From positions 5,951,501 to 6,015,500 of the forward strand of contig NZ_CP116936.1 of assembly GCF_028475105.1 (NCBI RefSeq): 64,000 nt of DNA. Direction: 5' to 3'. Shown in pieces: positions 18,376-26,000 of this stretch. Source of the DNA: Micromonospora sp. LH3U1 (GTDB lineage: Bacteria; Actinomycetota; Actinomycetes; Mycobacteriales; Micromonosporaceae). The notes under the pieces are model-generated. The model was given only the letters and a program-made list of their open reading frames with translations. It was not told where the DNA came from and did not search any database. A program made the translations under genes and the position numbers. Numbering within the stretch: position 1 is the stretch's first letter; each line of letters begins with the position of its first letter.

Positions 18376-18435
18376 GCGACCCTCCACGCCCGGGACGGGC
18401 ATTCATGGACATCAACGTTGGCGCTAATTATTAAG

Positions 18436-18447
18436 ACAGTTAACTGT
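18436..18447. promoter_or_regulatory. AT-rich palindrome ACAGTTAACTGT upstream of chitinase
   Basis: A perfect 12-bp palindrome within a strikingly AT-rich 30-nt island (about 18424-18452), 60 nt upstream of the chitinase start. It probably overlaps the promoter and is a candidate operator; it does not resemble the DasR consensus I know. Confidence 0.5.
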
Positions 18448-18474
18448 TTCTGTCCAGAGGTCGACGCGGCGATC

Positions 18475-18510
18475 GGGTCTCCCGCCGCGCGGCCACGCGG
18501 CGGGAGACCC
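18475..18510. terminator. Strong hairpin terminator after the GH16 gene
   Basis: Perfect 15-bp stem (GGGTCTCCCGCCGCG at 18475-18489 with 18496-18510) and 6-nt loop, 14 nt downstream of the GH16 stop on the minus strand. It separates GH16 transcription from the chitinase gene, so the two are separate units. Confidence 0.85.
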
Positions 18511-18524
18511 GGAAGGCGCCCGCC

Positions 18525-19946
18525 TCAGCGGCGGAAGGTGAACCAGTTGACGTTGACGAAGTCGTTCGGTTGGCCGCTGGTGAAGGTGAGGTAGACGGCG
18601 TGCCGGCCGGTCACCGCGCCGACATTGCCGGGCACCGAGCGCCAGCTCTGCCAGCCGCCGGTGTTGCCGATCGCGAAGCTGCCGATGGGCGCCGCCGTCG
18701 GGCTGTCCAGCCGCACCTCGACCAGACCGCTCACCCCGCTCGCCGCGCCGGAGGCCACCCGCGCCACGAAGTCCCGTGCCGGCGTGGAGCCGAACTCGAC
18801 GTTGTCGTAGCGCACCCAGTCCCCGTTACGCAGCGCGCCGATGTTCTGCCCACCCTCAGCGCACGCCTCGACGATCACGCCGTTCTGCGCGCTGAACGCC
18901 TCGGCCTGGATCTGCCCGTACGCGTCCCTCGTGCCGCTGGGCGGCGGCGTGGTGGGCGGTGGCGTGGTGGGCGGCGGGGTGGTCCCGCCACCGCGGCGGT
19001 ACACCGCCACGTAGTCGACCAGCATCGGCCGGCCCGGGACGGTCGACGCGGTGGGCGTGCCGCTGCCGGCCACACCGTTCGGGAACGCGCCGCCCATCGC
19101 CACGTTCAGCAGCAGGAAATAGCCCGCGTGCGAGGTCATCTGCGACCAGGCCGGCTCGCCGACCCGACTCTGGGTGACGGTGTGGAAGAGCTGTCCGTCG
19201 ACGTACCAGCGCAGTTGCTGTGGGCTGATCGAGGCGTCCCACTCGAACCGGTAGGTGTGGAAAGCGGACTGGCAGCTGGCACCCGGGCAGGCCCGGGACG
19301 CGCCGATGCCGTTGAACTCGTCGCACGGCCCGCCCGGGGCGACGCCGCAGTGCAGCACGCCCCAGACCGAGTTGATGCCGTTGACGTTCTCCATCACGTC
19401 GAACTCGCCGATGCCCGGCCAGTTCTGGTAGTTGCCCCGGTAGGGGGCGCCGAGCGCCCAGAACGCGGGCCAGTAGCCGGCCGCCGCGGCACCGGTGACG
19501 TTCGGCATCTGGATCCGACCCTCGATGGCCAGCACGCCACCGGCCGGGGCCTTGAAGTCGCTGCGCACGGTCTCGATCCGGGCGGAGGTCCAGCCGCCCC
19601 CACCGTCGCGCAGTGGCGTGATCCGCAGGTTGCCGCCGCCGTCGTGGCTGACGTTGGCGGTGCTGGCGGTGTAGTTCTGGATCTCGCCGGTGCCCCAGTT
19701 GGCCGGGCCGCCGGGATAGTTGTGCCCGGTGTCGATGATCCAGTTGGCGGCCGACGGCAGGGTACCGGCCGCGCCGGTGAAGTCGTCGCTCCAGACCGTG
19801 CTCCAGCCGGCGGCGGGGGGCGGAACGGCGGCCTGCGCGGTCACGGTGATGCCGGCCAGGGCGGTAGTGGTGGCGACAAGCAGGACGGACGCCAGCAGGC
19901 GTCGTCGGACGGGCGGGGCGGCGGTGGCCGCCGGAGGAGGTGCCAT
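18525..19946 (-). CDS. Secreted endo-beta-1,3-glucanase-like GH16 with C-terminal CBM6
   Basis: 473 aa. After a basic N-terminus (PVRRRLLASVLLVATTTALA) the signal peptide ends near TAQAAVPPP. The GH16 domain follows, with the active-site motif GEFDVMEN (ExDxxE: nucleophile and acid/base Glu) preceded by YWPAFWALG. Laminarinase-like features include HTYRFEWD and WYVDGQLF. A short PPTTPPP linker connects to a CBM6 module (YGQIQAEAFSAQNGV ... NFVNVNWFTFRR). Predicted to degrade beta-1,3-glucans outside the cell. A perfect 16-bp palindrome of the LacI/CebR type precedes it. Confidence 0.94.
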   Translation of the reverse strand: MAPPPAATAAPPVRRRLLASVLLVATTTALAGITVTAQAAVPPPAAGWSTVWSDDFTGAAGTLPSAANWIIDTGHNYPGGPANWGTGEIQNYTASTANVSHDGGGNLRITPLRDGGGGWTSARIETVRSDFKAPAGGVLAIEGRIQMPNVTGAAAAGYWPAFWALGAPYRGNYQNWPGIGEFDVMENVNGINSVWGVLHCGVAPGGPCDEFNGIGASRACPGASCQSAFHTYRFEWDASISPQQLRWYVDGQLFHTVTQSRVGEPAWSQMTSHAGYFLLLNVAMGGAFPNGVAGSGTPTASTVPGRPMLVDYVAVYRRGGGTTPPPTTPPPTTPPPSGTRDAYGQIQAEAFSAQNGVIVEACAEGGQNIGALRNGDWVRYDNVEFGSTPARDFVARVASGAASGVSGLVEVRLDSPTAAPIGSFAIGNTGGWQSWRSVPGNVGAVTGRHAVYLTFTSGQPNDFVNVNWFTFRR

Positions 19947-19973
19947 GGACGTGCCTCTCTGCGGGGACGGGTC

Positions 19974-19989
19974 GAGAGAGCGCTCTCTC
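19974..19989. promoter_or_regulatory. LacI/CebR-like operator upstream of GH16 glucanase
   Basis: GAGAGAGCGCTCTCTC is a perfect palindrome 28 nt upstream of the GH16 start. Its core GAGCGCTC is that of the CebR box (TGGGAGCGCTCCCA) that controls glucan-degrading enzymes in actinomycetes. Regulation by a LacI-family oligosaccharide sensor elsewhere in the genome is inferred. Confidence 0.7.
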
Positions 19990-20017
19990 AGAGTTGTACG
20001 TCTCGCGGGGAGAGTTG

Positions 20018-20773
20018 TCAACGTCGATCTGTATCGATGCTCGACGGAACCGCCTGCGGTCGGCGGAGCACCGCCTGCTCGATCGCCGACCACACGCTCG
20101 TGGTCACCAGGTAGATCACCGCAGCGAGTGGCAGCACCAGCGCCACCAGCACCGTCGTGAACGGCAGCAGGGGCAGCAACCGTCCCAGCACGGCCGCGCC
20201 CGGCCCCTCGGTCGGCGTACCGGCCACCGTGCCCACGGCTGCCGACGCCCGGCGGGCCCTCCGGGACGACCACCACGCCACCGCCACGAGCACAGCCAGC
20301 AGCACGGCGAAGAGCGGACCGGCCGCCCCGGACAGGCCGTCGCTGAGATGGTGGCCCAGCGACACCCCGGCAAGCCGCTCGTCCAGCAGCCCGGTGCCGC
20401 CCTCACTCGTGGTGAATAGCCGGTAGAGGACCAGCAGGAACGGCGCCTGGAGCAGCAACGGCAGGCAGCCGGCGATCGGGTTGGCGCCGGCCTCCCGGTA
20501 CAACGCGAACACCTCACGCTGAAGCGTCGCCGGGTCGTCGGCGTACCGCTGCTGGAGGTCACGCACCTGTGGGGCGAGCGCCGCGCGGCGTCGCTCGCCG
20601 CGGACCTGCGCGACGGTGAGCGGCGAGATCAGCAGTCGGACGGCGATGGTGAAGAGGACGATGGCGACGGCGGTCGCCATGCCGCCGGCCAGCGGTTCGA
20701 GCAGATCGGTGAGCCAGGACAGCGCGGTGCCGGCAGCGCCGACAGCGCCGTGCAGTGGTGCGAAGGCAAGCAT
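20018..20773 (-). CDS. YidC/Oxa1/Alb3-family membrane insertase, second copy type
   Basis: 251 aa. The YidC conserved core is present: IRLLISPLTVAQVRGERRRAALAPQVRDLQ-like cytoplasmic hairpin with the charged coiled region, then REAGANPIAGCLPLLLQAPFLLVLYRLF. Two to three further helices follow and a short basic tail. The Arg in the first core helix (TIAVRLLISP) corresponds to the hydrophilic groove arginine. There is no rnpA, rpmH or jag nearby, so this is not the chromosome-origin copy but the paralogue that actinomycetes often keep next to DUF6412, as here. Confidence 0.9.
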   Translation of the reverse strand: MLAFAPLHGAVGAAGTALSWLTDLLEPLAGGMATAVAIVLFTIAVRLLISPLTVAQVRGERRRAALAPQVRDLQQRYADDPATLQREVFALYREAGANPIAGCLPLLLQAPFLLVLYRLFTTSEGGTGLLDERLAGVSLGHHLSDGLSGAAGPLFAVLLAVLVAVAWWSSRRARRASAAVGTVAGTPTEGPGAAVLGRLLPLLPFTTVLVALVLPLAAVIYLVTTSVWSAIEQAVLRRPQAVPSSIDTDRR

Positions 20774-20863
20774 GGGAAACCCCTCGGGTCCGATTCCGGT
20801 GAGGCCCTCCCCGCTCAGCAGGGGGACCGGTGACGGCGGGATCGGCCGCGCGGCGGCGTGGCG

Positions 20864-21157
20864 CTACGCGGCCGAGGGGTGTCCCGGGGCACGGGGACGA
20901 GGTCGACCGGCGGCGTCCGGATCGATCTGCCGGGGCACTCGGCGACCACGGGAGCGGGCCCGTAGACCGGCCCAACGCGGCGCGGCGCCGGGCGCACCCG
21001 AGCGACCGCGCACCCCCGCCGCCAGCACCACGGCGAGCAGCACCAGGGCGGTCAGCGCGGCACCCGCGAGCAGGTCGACCGGCCGACCGGAGAGCAGGGT
21101 GAGCTGGGCGAACGCGGACATCCACGCGACCCCGAACAACCCCAGCGACACCGGCAC
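20864..21157 (-). CDS. DUF6412 small membrane protein
   Basis: 97 aa. One long hydrophobic region (ALTALVLLAVVLAAGV preceded by LFGVAWMSAFAQLTLL) and a C-terminal motif RQIDPDAAGRPRPRAPG that I associate with DUF6412, a family found beside the second YidC gene in Streptomyces and Micromonospora. It lies 90 nt upstream of the YidC gene on the same strand, so co-expression and a joint role in membrane-protein insertion are plausible. Function unknown. Confidence 0.8.
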   Translation of the reverse strand: MPVSLGLFGVAWMSAFAQLTLLSGRPVDLLAGAALTALVLLAVVLAAGVRGRSGAPGAAPRWAGLRARSRGRRVPRQIDPDAAGRPRPRAPGHPSAA

Positions 21158-21329
21158 GGGCTCAGCATAGGACCCGGTGTCACGCCGTCTGACCGAATCG
21201 CGGCCCTACCTGACCGGTCCGTCGAGGACGACGTGCCGCCGCCACGTTTCCCGGCATCACCACGTTGGGTAACCAAACGAGGGACCGACGCGGACGGACC
21301 GCGAACGGTAGGAACGGACGGTGGTGTCG

Positions 21330-22466
21330 ATGACCGGCCAGGTGGCGGAGGCGCCCAGCGAGATCGCTGCGGCGACCGGGTTGCTCACCGTGGGAGTCGA
21401 GGAGGAGTTCCTGCTCGTCGACCCGCACACCGGGGCCGCGGTCCCGGCAGTCGACCTGGTCATGGAGCAGGTGCCGGCGGAGCTGCGCGGGCAGGTGGAG
21501 CGGGAGTTCCAGACCAGTCAGATCGAGATCGGCAGTCCTCCCGGCCTCGAACTCTCGTCGATCCGGCACTCCCTCGGCGTGCTACGTCGGTCGCTCGCCG
21601 ACGCTGCCGAGCGGGCCGGCGTACGCCTGCTCGCGATCGGCACCGGCCCGGTGGACGGCCCGGTGCCGCCGGTGGTGGACAAGCCCCGCTTCGACCGGAT
21701 GATCGAGCGTTTCCGGCTGCTCGTCCCGGGCCCCGGCAACAACGGCATGCACGTACACGTCGGCATACCCGACCCGGATACCGGTGTGCAGGTGCTCAAC
21801 CACGTACGGCCGTGGCTGCCGTTGCTGCACGCGGTGACCACCAACTCCCCGTTCGCCCGTGGTGAGGAGACCGGCTACGCCAGTTGGCGCTCGGTGGAGT
21901 GGGAGCGCTGGCCGTCGGTGGCCCCGACGCCGTGGCTGGAGTCGCACGAGCACTACCAGCGGCTGATCCGTCAGTTGATCTCCAGCGGGGTGATGCTCGA
22001 CGAGGGGATGCTCTACTGGTACGCCCGACTGTCGGCGAAGTACCCGACGGTGGAGCTGCGGATCGGCGACGTCTGCCCGTCGGTGGACGACGCGGTGCTG
22101 GTCGCCGCGCTGGTCCGGGCCCTGGTGGCCACCGCCATGGCGGATGTCGAGGCCGACCGGCCGGCGTTGCGGACCGATCACCACCTGCTGGTCGGCGCGC
22201 ACTGGCGAGCCGCCCACGACGGCCTGGAAGGCGACGCCGTCGACGTGACCACCGGTGAGCTGCGCCCGACCTGGGAGCTGCTGGACCAGTTCGTGGAGCG
22301 GCTGCGGCCGGCGCTGGAGCAGCACGGCGACTGGGCCGAGGTGACCGACCTGCTGGGAGGGTTGCGCCGGCACGGCAGCGGAGCGGCACGGCAGCGCGCG
22401 GTGTACGCGCGCACCGGACAACTCACCGACGTAGTGCAGGACGTCGCACGGCAGACCCGCGGCTGA
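21330..22466 (+). CDS. Carboxylate-amine ligase / glutamate-cysteine ligase family 2 (YbdK type)
   Basis: 378 aa from ATG (MTGQVAEAP); GTG codons at 21321 and 21324 are alternative starts. Family signature TVGVEEEFLLVDPHTGAAV at the N-terminus, NNGMHVHVGIPD in the middle and the EWERWPSVAPTPW loop. GCS2/YbdK enzymes use ATP to form gamma-glutamyl or similar amide bonds; YbdK itself has weak glutamate-cysteine ligase activity. Because actinomycetes make mycothiol rather than glutathione, the physiological substrate is unclear. It stands 21 nt before the flavoprotein gene, so the two may form an operon related to thiol or CoA redox metabolism (inference). Confidence 0.9.
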   Translation: MTGQVAEAPSEIAAATGLLTVGVEEEFLLVDPHTGAAVPAVDLVMEQVPAELRGQVEREFQTSQIEIGSPPGLELSSIRHSLGVLRRSLADAAERAGVRLLAIGTGPVDGPVPPVVDKPRFDRMIERFRLLVPGPGNNGMHVHVGIPDPDTGVQVLNHVRPWLPLLHAVTTNSPFARGEETGYASWRSVEWERWPSVAPTPWLESHEHYQRLIRQLISSGVMLDEGMLYWYARLSAKYPTVELRIGDVCPSVDDAVLVAALVRALVATAMADVEADRPALRTDHHLLVGAHWRAAHDGLEGDAVDVTTGELRPTWELLDQFVERLRPALEQHGDWAEVTDLLGGLRRHGSGAARQRAVYARTGQLTDVVQDVARQTRG

Positions 22467-22487
22467 TCAGCGTGACAGGATGAACCC

Positions 22488-23867
22488 GTGGCGCAACGGC
22501 TGATTGTCATCGGCGGGGACGCCGCCGGAATGTCGGCGGCGTCCCAGGCCCGACGCCGCCGCGATCGTGACGACCTGGAGATCGTGGTCTTCGAGCGGGG
22601 CCACTTCACCTCCTACTCGGCGTGCGGCATCCCGTACTGGATCAGCGGGCTGGTGCCCGGTCCGGACGCGTTGATCGCCCGGGATCCGGAGACGTTCCGC
22701 ACGACGTTCGCCATGGACGTCCGGATGCGCCACGAGGTCACGGCCATCGACCTGGAACGCCGCGAGGTCGTCGCCCAGGACCTGGAGGGCGGCGGCGAGG
22801 TCCGCGAGCGCTTCGACGACCTGATGTACGCGACGGGCGCGGTGCCGGTGAAGCCTCCGTGGGCGGACACCGACGCGGGCGGCGTGTTCGGCATGCAGAC
22901 CCTCGACGACGGAGCGGCGCTGCGCGAGTGGCTGGACGACGAGCCGAAGCCGCGCCGGGCCGTGGTGGTCGGCGGCGGGTACATCGGCGTCGAGATCGCC
23001 GAGGCCCTGATCCAACGCGGCCTCTCCGTGACGCTCGTCGAGGCGGCAGACCAGCCGATGGCAACGGTGGACGGCGACATGGCCGAGTTGGTCGCCGACG
23101 CGATGCGCGGCCTCGGCATCACGATCCGCACCGGCCTGCGGGTGACCGGCCTGGAACAACAGGACGGCCGGGTGTCCGCGGTGGTCACGGCCGAGGGGCC
23201 GATGCCGACCGACGTCGTGGTCCTGGGCCTGGGTGTACGCCCCAACGCCGCGCTCGCCGAGGCTGCCGGGTTCCCGATCGGGCCGACCGGGGGGATCCGG
23301 GTGGACCGCCGGATGCGCGTGCCAGGGCTGCCCGGGATCTGGGCGGCCGGCGACTGTGTGGAGACGCTGCACCGGGTCAGCGGGATGCCGGTGCACGTGC
23401 CGCTGGGCACGCACGCCAACAAGCAGGGTCGCGCGGCCGGGATCAACATCGGCGGCGGGTACGCCACCTTCACCGGCGTGATCGGCACGGCGGTGACCAA
23501 GGTCTGCGACCTGGAGGTCGGTCGGACCGGCCTGCGTGAGAGGGAAGCCGCTGAGGCCGGCTTCGAGTTCGTCTCGGTGGTCACCGAGTCGACGAACCGG
23601 GCCGGCTACTACCCCGGTGCCCGACCGATGACCGTCAAGCTGATCGCCGAACGGCCCAGCGGCCGGTTGCTCGGCGCGCAGATCGTCGGCTGGTCCGAGG
23701 CGGCCAAACGGATCGACACGCTGGCCGTAGCTCTCTGGAACGGCATGACGGTGGACGATATGACGTCGCTCGACCTGGGCTACGCTCCGCCGTACGCGCC
23801 GGTGTGGGATCCGGTGCTCATCGCCGCCCGAAAAGCGGTCGATGCGCTCGCCGCGCTCGACCGCTGA
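22488..23867 (+). CDS. CoA-disulfide reductase-like FAD/NAD(P)-dependent oxidoreductase
   Basis: 459 aa. FAD-binding IVIGGDAAGMSAASQ at the start, the single active-site cysteine in SYSACGIPYWISG (the SxxCGxPY motif of CoA-disulfide reductases and NADH oxidases), NAD-binding VVVGGGYIGVEIAEAL near residue 160, and FAD-contact GIWAAGDCVE. The C-terminal dimerisation domain contains SLDLGYAPPYAPVWDPVL, with the tyrosines typical for CoA-disulfide reductase. Likely keeps CoA or a low-molecular-weight persulfide reduced. Weak GTG/ATG start without strong Shine-Dalgarno; 21 nt after the ligase gene. Confidence 0.9.
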   Translation: MAQRLIVIGGDAAGMSAASQARRRRDRDDLEIVVFERGHFTSYSACGIPYWISGLVPGPDALIARDPETFRTTFAMDVRMRHEVTAIDLERREVVAQDLEGGGEVRERFDDLMYATGAVPVKPPWADTDAGGVFGMQTLDDGAALREWLDDEPKPRRAVVVGGGYIGVEIAEALIQRGLSVTLVEAADQPMATVDGDMAELVADAMRGLGITIRTGLRVTGLEQQDGRVSAVVTAEGPMPTDVVVLGLGVRPNAALAEAAGFPIGPTGGIRVDRRMRVPGLPGIWAAGDCVETLHRVSGMPVHVPLGTHANKQGRAAGINIGGGYATFTGVIGTAVTKVCDLEVGRTGLREREAAEAGFEFVSVVTESTNRAGYYPGARPMTVKLIAERPSGRLLGAQIVGWSEAAKRIDTLAVALWNGMTVDDMTSLDLGYAPPYAPVWDPVLIAARKAVDALAALDR

Positions 23868-23894
23868 CCCGCGCCCGTCGTGGAGGACCACCCC

Positions 23895-25064
23895 GTGACC
23901 CAGACTCCGACCCGGCCGACCGCGCGTCGGCGCCCGACGATGGTCGACGTGGCCCGGCGCGCCGACGTCAGCCTGAAGACGGTCTCCCGGGTCGTCAACG
24001 ACGAGCCGGTGGGGCAGGAGCTGGTCGGCCGGGTGCTGGCCGCCATCGCCGAGCTGGGCTTCCGGCGCAACGACATCGCCCGCAACCTGCGCTCCCGGCA
24101 GCTCAACGCCACGGTCGGGCTGCTCATCGAGGAGATCGCCAACCCGTTCTACGCGACCATCGCGAGCGTCGCCGCCGAGATCGCCGCCGCCCACGGCACC
24201 ATGCTGATCACCGCATCCTCGGAGGAGGACCCGGAGCGGGAACGCGCCCTGCTCCAGGATTTCACCCAGCGCCGGGTCGACGGGCTGCTGGTGGTGCCGG
24301 CGGGCCTCGACCACTCGTTCCTGCGTCGTGAGGTCGAGCTGGGGATGCCGGTGGTCTTCCTGGACCGGCCGCCGCAGGGGCTGCTGGCCGACGCCGTGCT
24401 GTTGGACAACCGGGGTGGCAGCCACGCCGGCGTCGGCGCGCTGCTCGACGAGGGACACCGACGGGTGGGCCTCCTGCTCGGCGCGCCGACCGTGCCCACG
24501 ATGCGGGAGCGGCTGGCCGGGGCGCGGGCGGCGCTGGACGAGGCTGGGATCGAGCCGGACGAGTCGCTGCTCCGTGAGCGGCTCATCGCTCCCGAGGAGG
24601 CCGGGCTGGCGGTCGCCGCGCTGCTCGACCTGGCGGACCCGCCCACCGCCTTCTTCTGCGCCAACAACCGGCTCACGGTCGGCGCCCTCCAGGAGCTGCA
24701 TCGGCGGGGCAGTGACGCAGCGCTGGTCGGCTTCGACGATTTCGAGCTGGCCCACCTGATGCCCCGGCCGCTGACCGTCGTCGCCTACGACACCCGGGAG
24801 CTGGCGAGGGTCGCAACAGAGCGCCTCTTCCAGCGGATCGCCGGCGACGACGACTCCCCACCATCAACAACGGTGCTCCCCACCAGACTCCTACCCCGAG
24901 GCCTAACCCCCACCCCTGACCCCCACCCCCACCCCCCGCGCGATCTTGCACTTGCTGTCGCCGATTTGCCCAAGATGGCAAGTTTTGTCCGGCCAGAAAG
25001 TGCAAGATCGCGGAGTGGGGTGGGGTGGGGTGGGTCTGGGGTGGGGTTAGCTTGTTGGGGCTAG
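23895..25064 (+). CDS. LacI-family sugar-responsive repressor with repeat-derived C-terminal extension
   Basis: 389 aa from GTG, chosen because GGAGG (23882-23886) is 8 nt upstream. The LacI headpiece is RPTMVDVARRADVSLKTVSR with hinge RNLRSRQL, followed by the periplasmic-binding-protein-like core (VGLLIEEIANPFYATI ... LVGFDDFELAHLM). The normal LacI end is near residue 335-340 (TVLPTRLLPRG). The frame then continues through a Pro-rich C-tract, the palindrome at 24939-25012 and a G-rich tract before stopping at 25062-25064, adding about 45 residues of non-family sequence. The stop lies inside the end of the convergent kinase gene (18-nt overlap). It probably controls the kinase/isomerase operon, whose promoter has a LacI-type operator. 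Confidence 0.9.
   Translation: MTQTPTRPTARRRPTMVDVARRADVSLKTVSRVVNDEPVGQELVGRVLAAIAELGFRRNDIARNLRSRQLNATVGLLIEEIANPFYATIASVAAEIAAAHGTMLITASSEEDPERERALLQDFTQRRVDGLLVVPAGLDHSFLRREVELGMPVVFLDRPPQGLLADAVLLDNRGGSHAGVGALLDEGHRRVGLLLGAPTVPTMRERLAGARAALDEAGIEPDESLLRERLIAPEEAGLAVAALLDLADPPTAFFCANNRLTVGALQELHRRGSDAALVGFDDFELAHLMPRPLTVVAYDTRELARVATERLFQRIAGDDDSPPSTTVLPTRLLPRGLTPTPDPHPHPPRDLALAVADLPKMASFVRPESARSRSGVGWGGSGVGLACWG
24939..25012. repeat. Long palindrome, copy inside the 3' end of the LacI gene (15-bp perfect arms)
   Basis: CGCGATCTTGCACTT (24939-24953) is exactly complementary to 24998-25012, with a 44-nt loop. Outside the arms a run of C-rich sequence on the left (24907-24937) faces a G-rich run on the right (25013-25047), extending the potential stem. 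The whole element lies within the LacI reading frame. Confidence 0.9.
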
Positions 25065-26000
25065 CAGGGCGTCGACCTCGGCTTGGGTCGGCGGGTCGGC
25101 GCCTCGGCGGCCACACGTCAACGCGGCCACCGTGGCGGCCTGCCGGAGCACCGCACCCCACTGCGGCGCGGTCACCGCGGCGAGCCGGTCGGCCGGCCGG
25201 TCACCGAGCGCGTCGAGATGGGCCAGCGCGGCCAGCAGACCACCGGTGAACGAGTCGCCGGCACCGACGGTGTCGACCACGGTGGTGCGTACCGCCGGTT
25301 CCTCGTGCAGCGAGCCGTCCGGGGCGAGCAGCCACGCGCCCTCACCGCCCCGGGTCACCACCGCGCACGACACCCCGGACGCATGCCATTCGGCCATCAC
25401 GTCGGCCGCCGACCGGTCCGGGTAGAGCCAGTCCAGGTCCTCGTCGCTGGCCTTGACCAGGTTCGCGAGGGGCACCTGCCGGCGTACCCGCTCCTGCTCT
25501 GCCGCCCGGTCGGTGACGATGCTCGGCCGCAGGTTGAGGTCGATCGAGACGGTGAGCCCGTTCCGGCGGCATTCCCGGGCCAGCAGGTCCTCCAGCACCT
25601 GCGCACCGGGTGCCAGCGCGAGCGCGAGGGACCCGGTGTGCAGCGCGGTCGCCGGTGACCCGGCCAACTCGGGCAGTTCCTGCGGCGTCCACTGCCAGTC
25701 CGCAGCGCCGGCCAGCCGGAATTCGTAACTGGCCTGCCCGGTGGCGTTCAACGTGGCCACCGCCACCGAGGTGGGCTCCTCGGCGCGGACCGACCACCCC
25801 AGGTCCACCCGGTTGACGCGCAGGTGCTCGGCGAGTTGCCGACCGTACTCGTCGGTGCCGAGCCGCACCAGCAACCGTACCGGCTGGTCGAGCCGGGCCA
25901 GGGTGACCGCCACGTTCGCCGGGGAGCCACCCGGCACGGCCCGCTGCCCTTCCGCGGTGACCACCAGGTCGATCAACGCCTCACCCGCGACCACGATCAC
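25047..26000 (-). CDS. PfkB-family carbohydrate kinase (fructokinase-like)
   Basis: 317 aa. N-terminal GEALIDLVV and VPGGSPANVAVTLARL (sugar-site GG motif), C-terminal VDTVGAGDSFTGGLLAAL with the catalytic Asp and anion hole of the ribokinase/PfkB family. The AGE-family isomerase upstream overlaps it by 4 nt (ATGA), so the kinase probably phosphorylates the ketose produced by the isomerase; fructose is the best guess. The gene's last 18 nt overlap the end of the convergent LacI gene. Confidence 0.92.
   Translation of the reverse strand: MIVVAGEALIDLVVTAEGQRAVPGGSPANVAVTLARLDQPVRLLVRLGTDEYGRQLAEHLRVNRVDLGWSVRAEEPTSVAVATLNATGQASYEFRLAGAADWQWTPQELPELAGSPATALHTGSLALALAPGAQVLEDLLARECRRNGLTVSIDLNLRPSIVTDRAAEQERVRRQVPLANLVKASDEDLDWLYPDRSAADVMAEWHASGVSCAVVTRGGEGAWLLAPDGSLHEEPAVRTTVVDTVGAGDSFTGGLLAALAHLDALGDRPADRLAAVTAPQWGAVLRQAATVAALTCGRRGADPPTQAEVDALLAPTS

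Noticed and set aside
16927..19946. A polysaccharide utilisation cluster spanning the chitinase and GH16 genes
   Set aside because: The two genes have separate promoters, different operators and a terminator between them, and no transporter or regulator is adjacent.
22467..24755. 762-codon minus-strand open frame across the flavoprotein and LacI genes
   Set aside because: Low-complexity Arg/Gly/Val/His composition and full overlap with two well-supported plus-strand genes.
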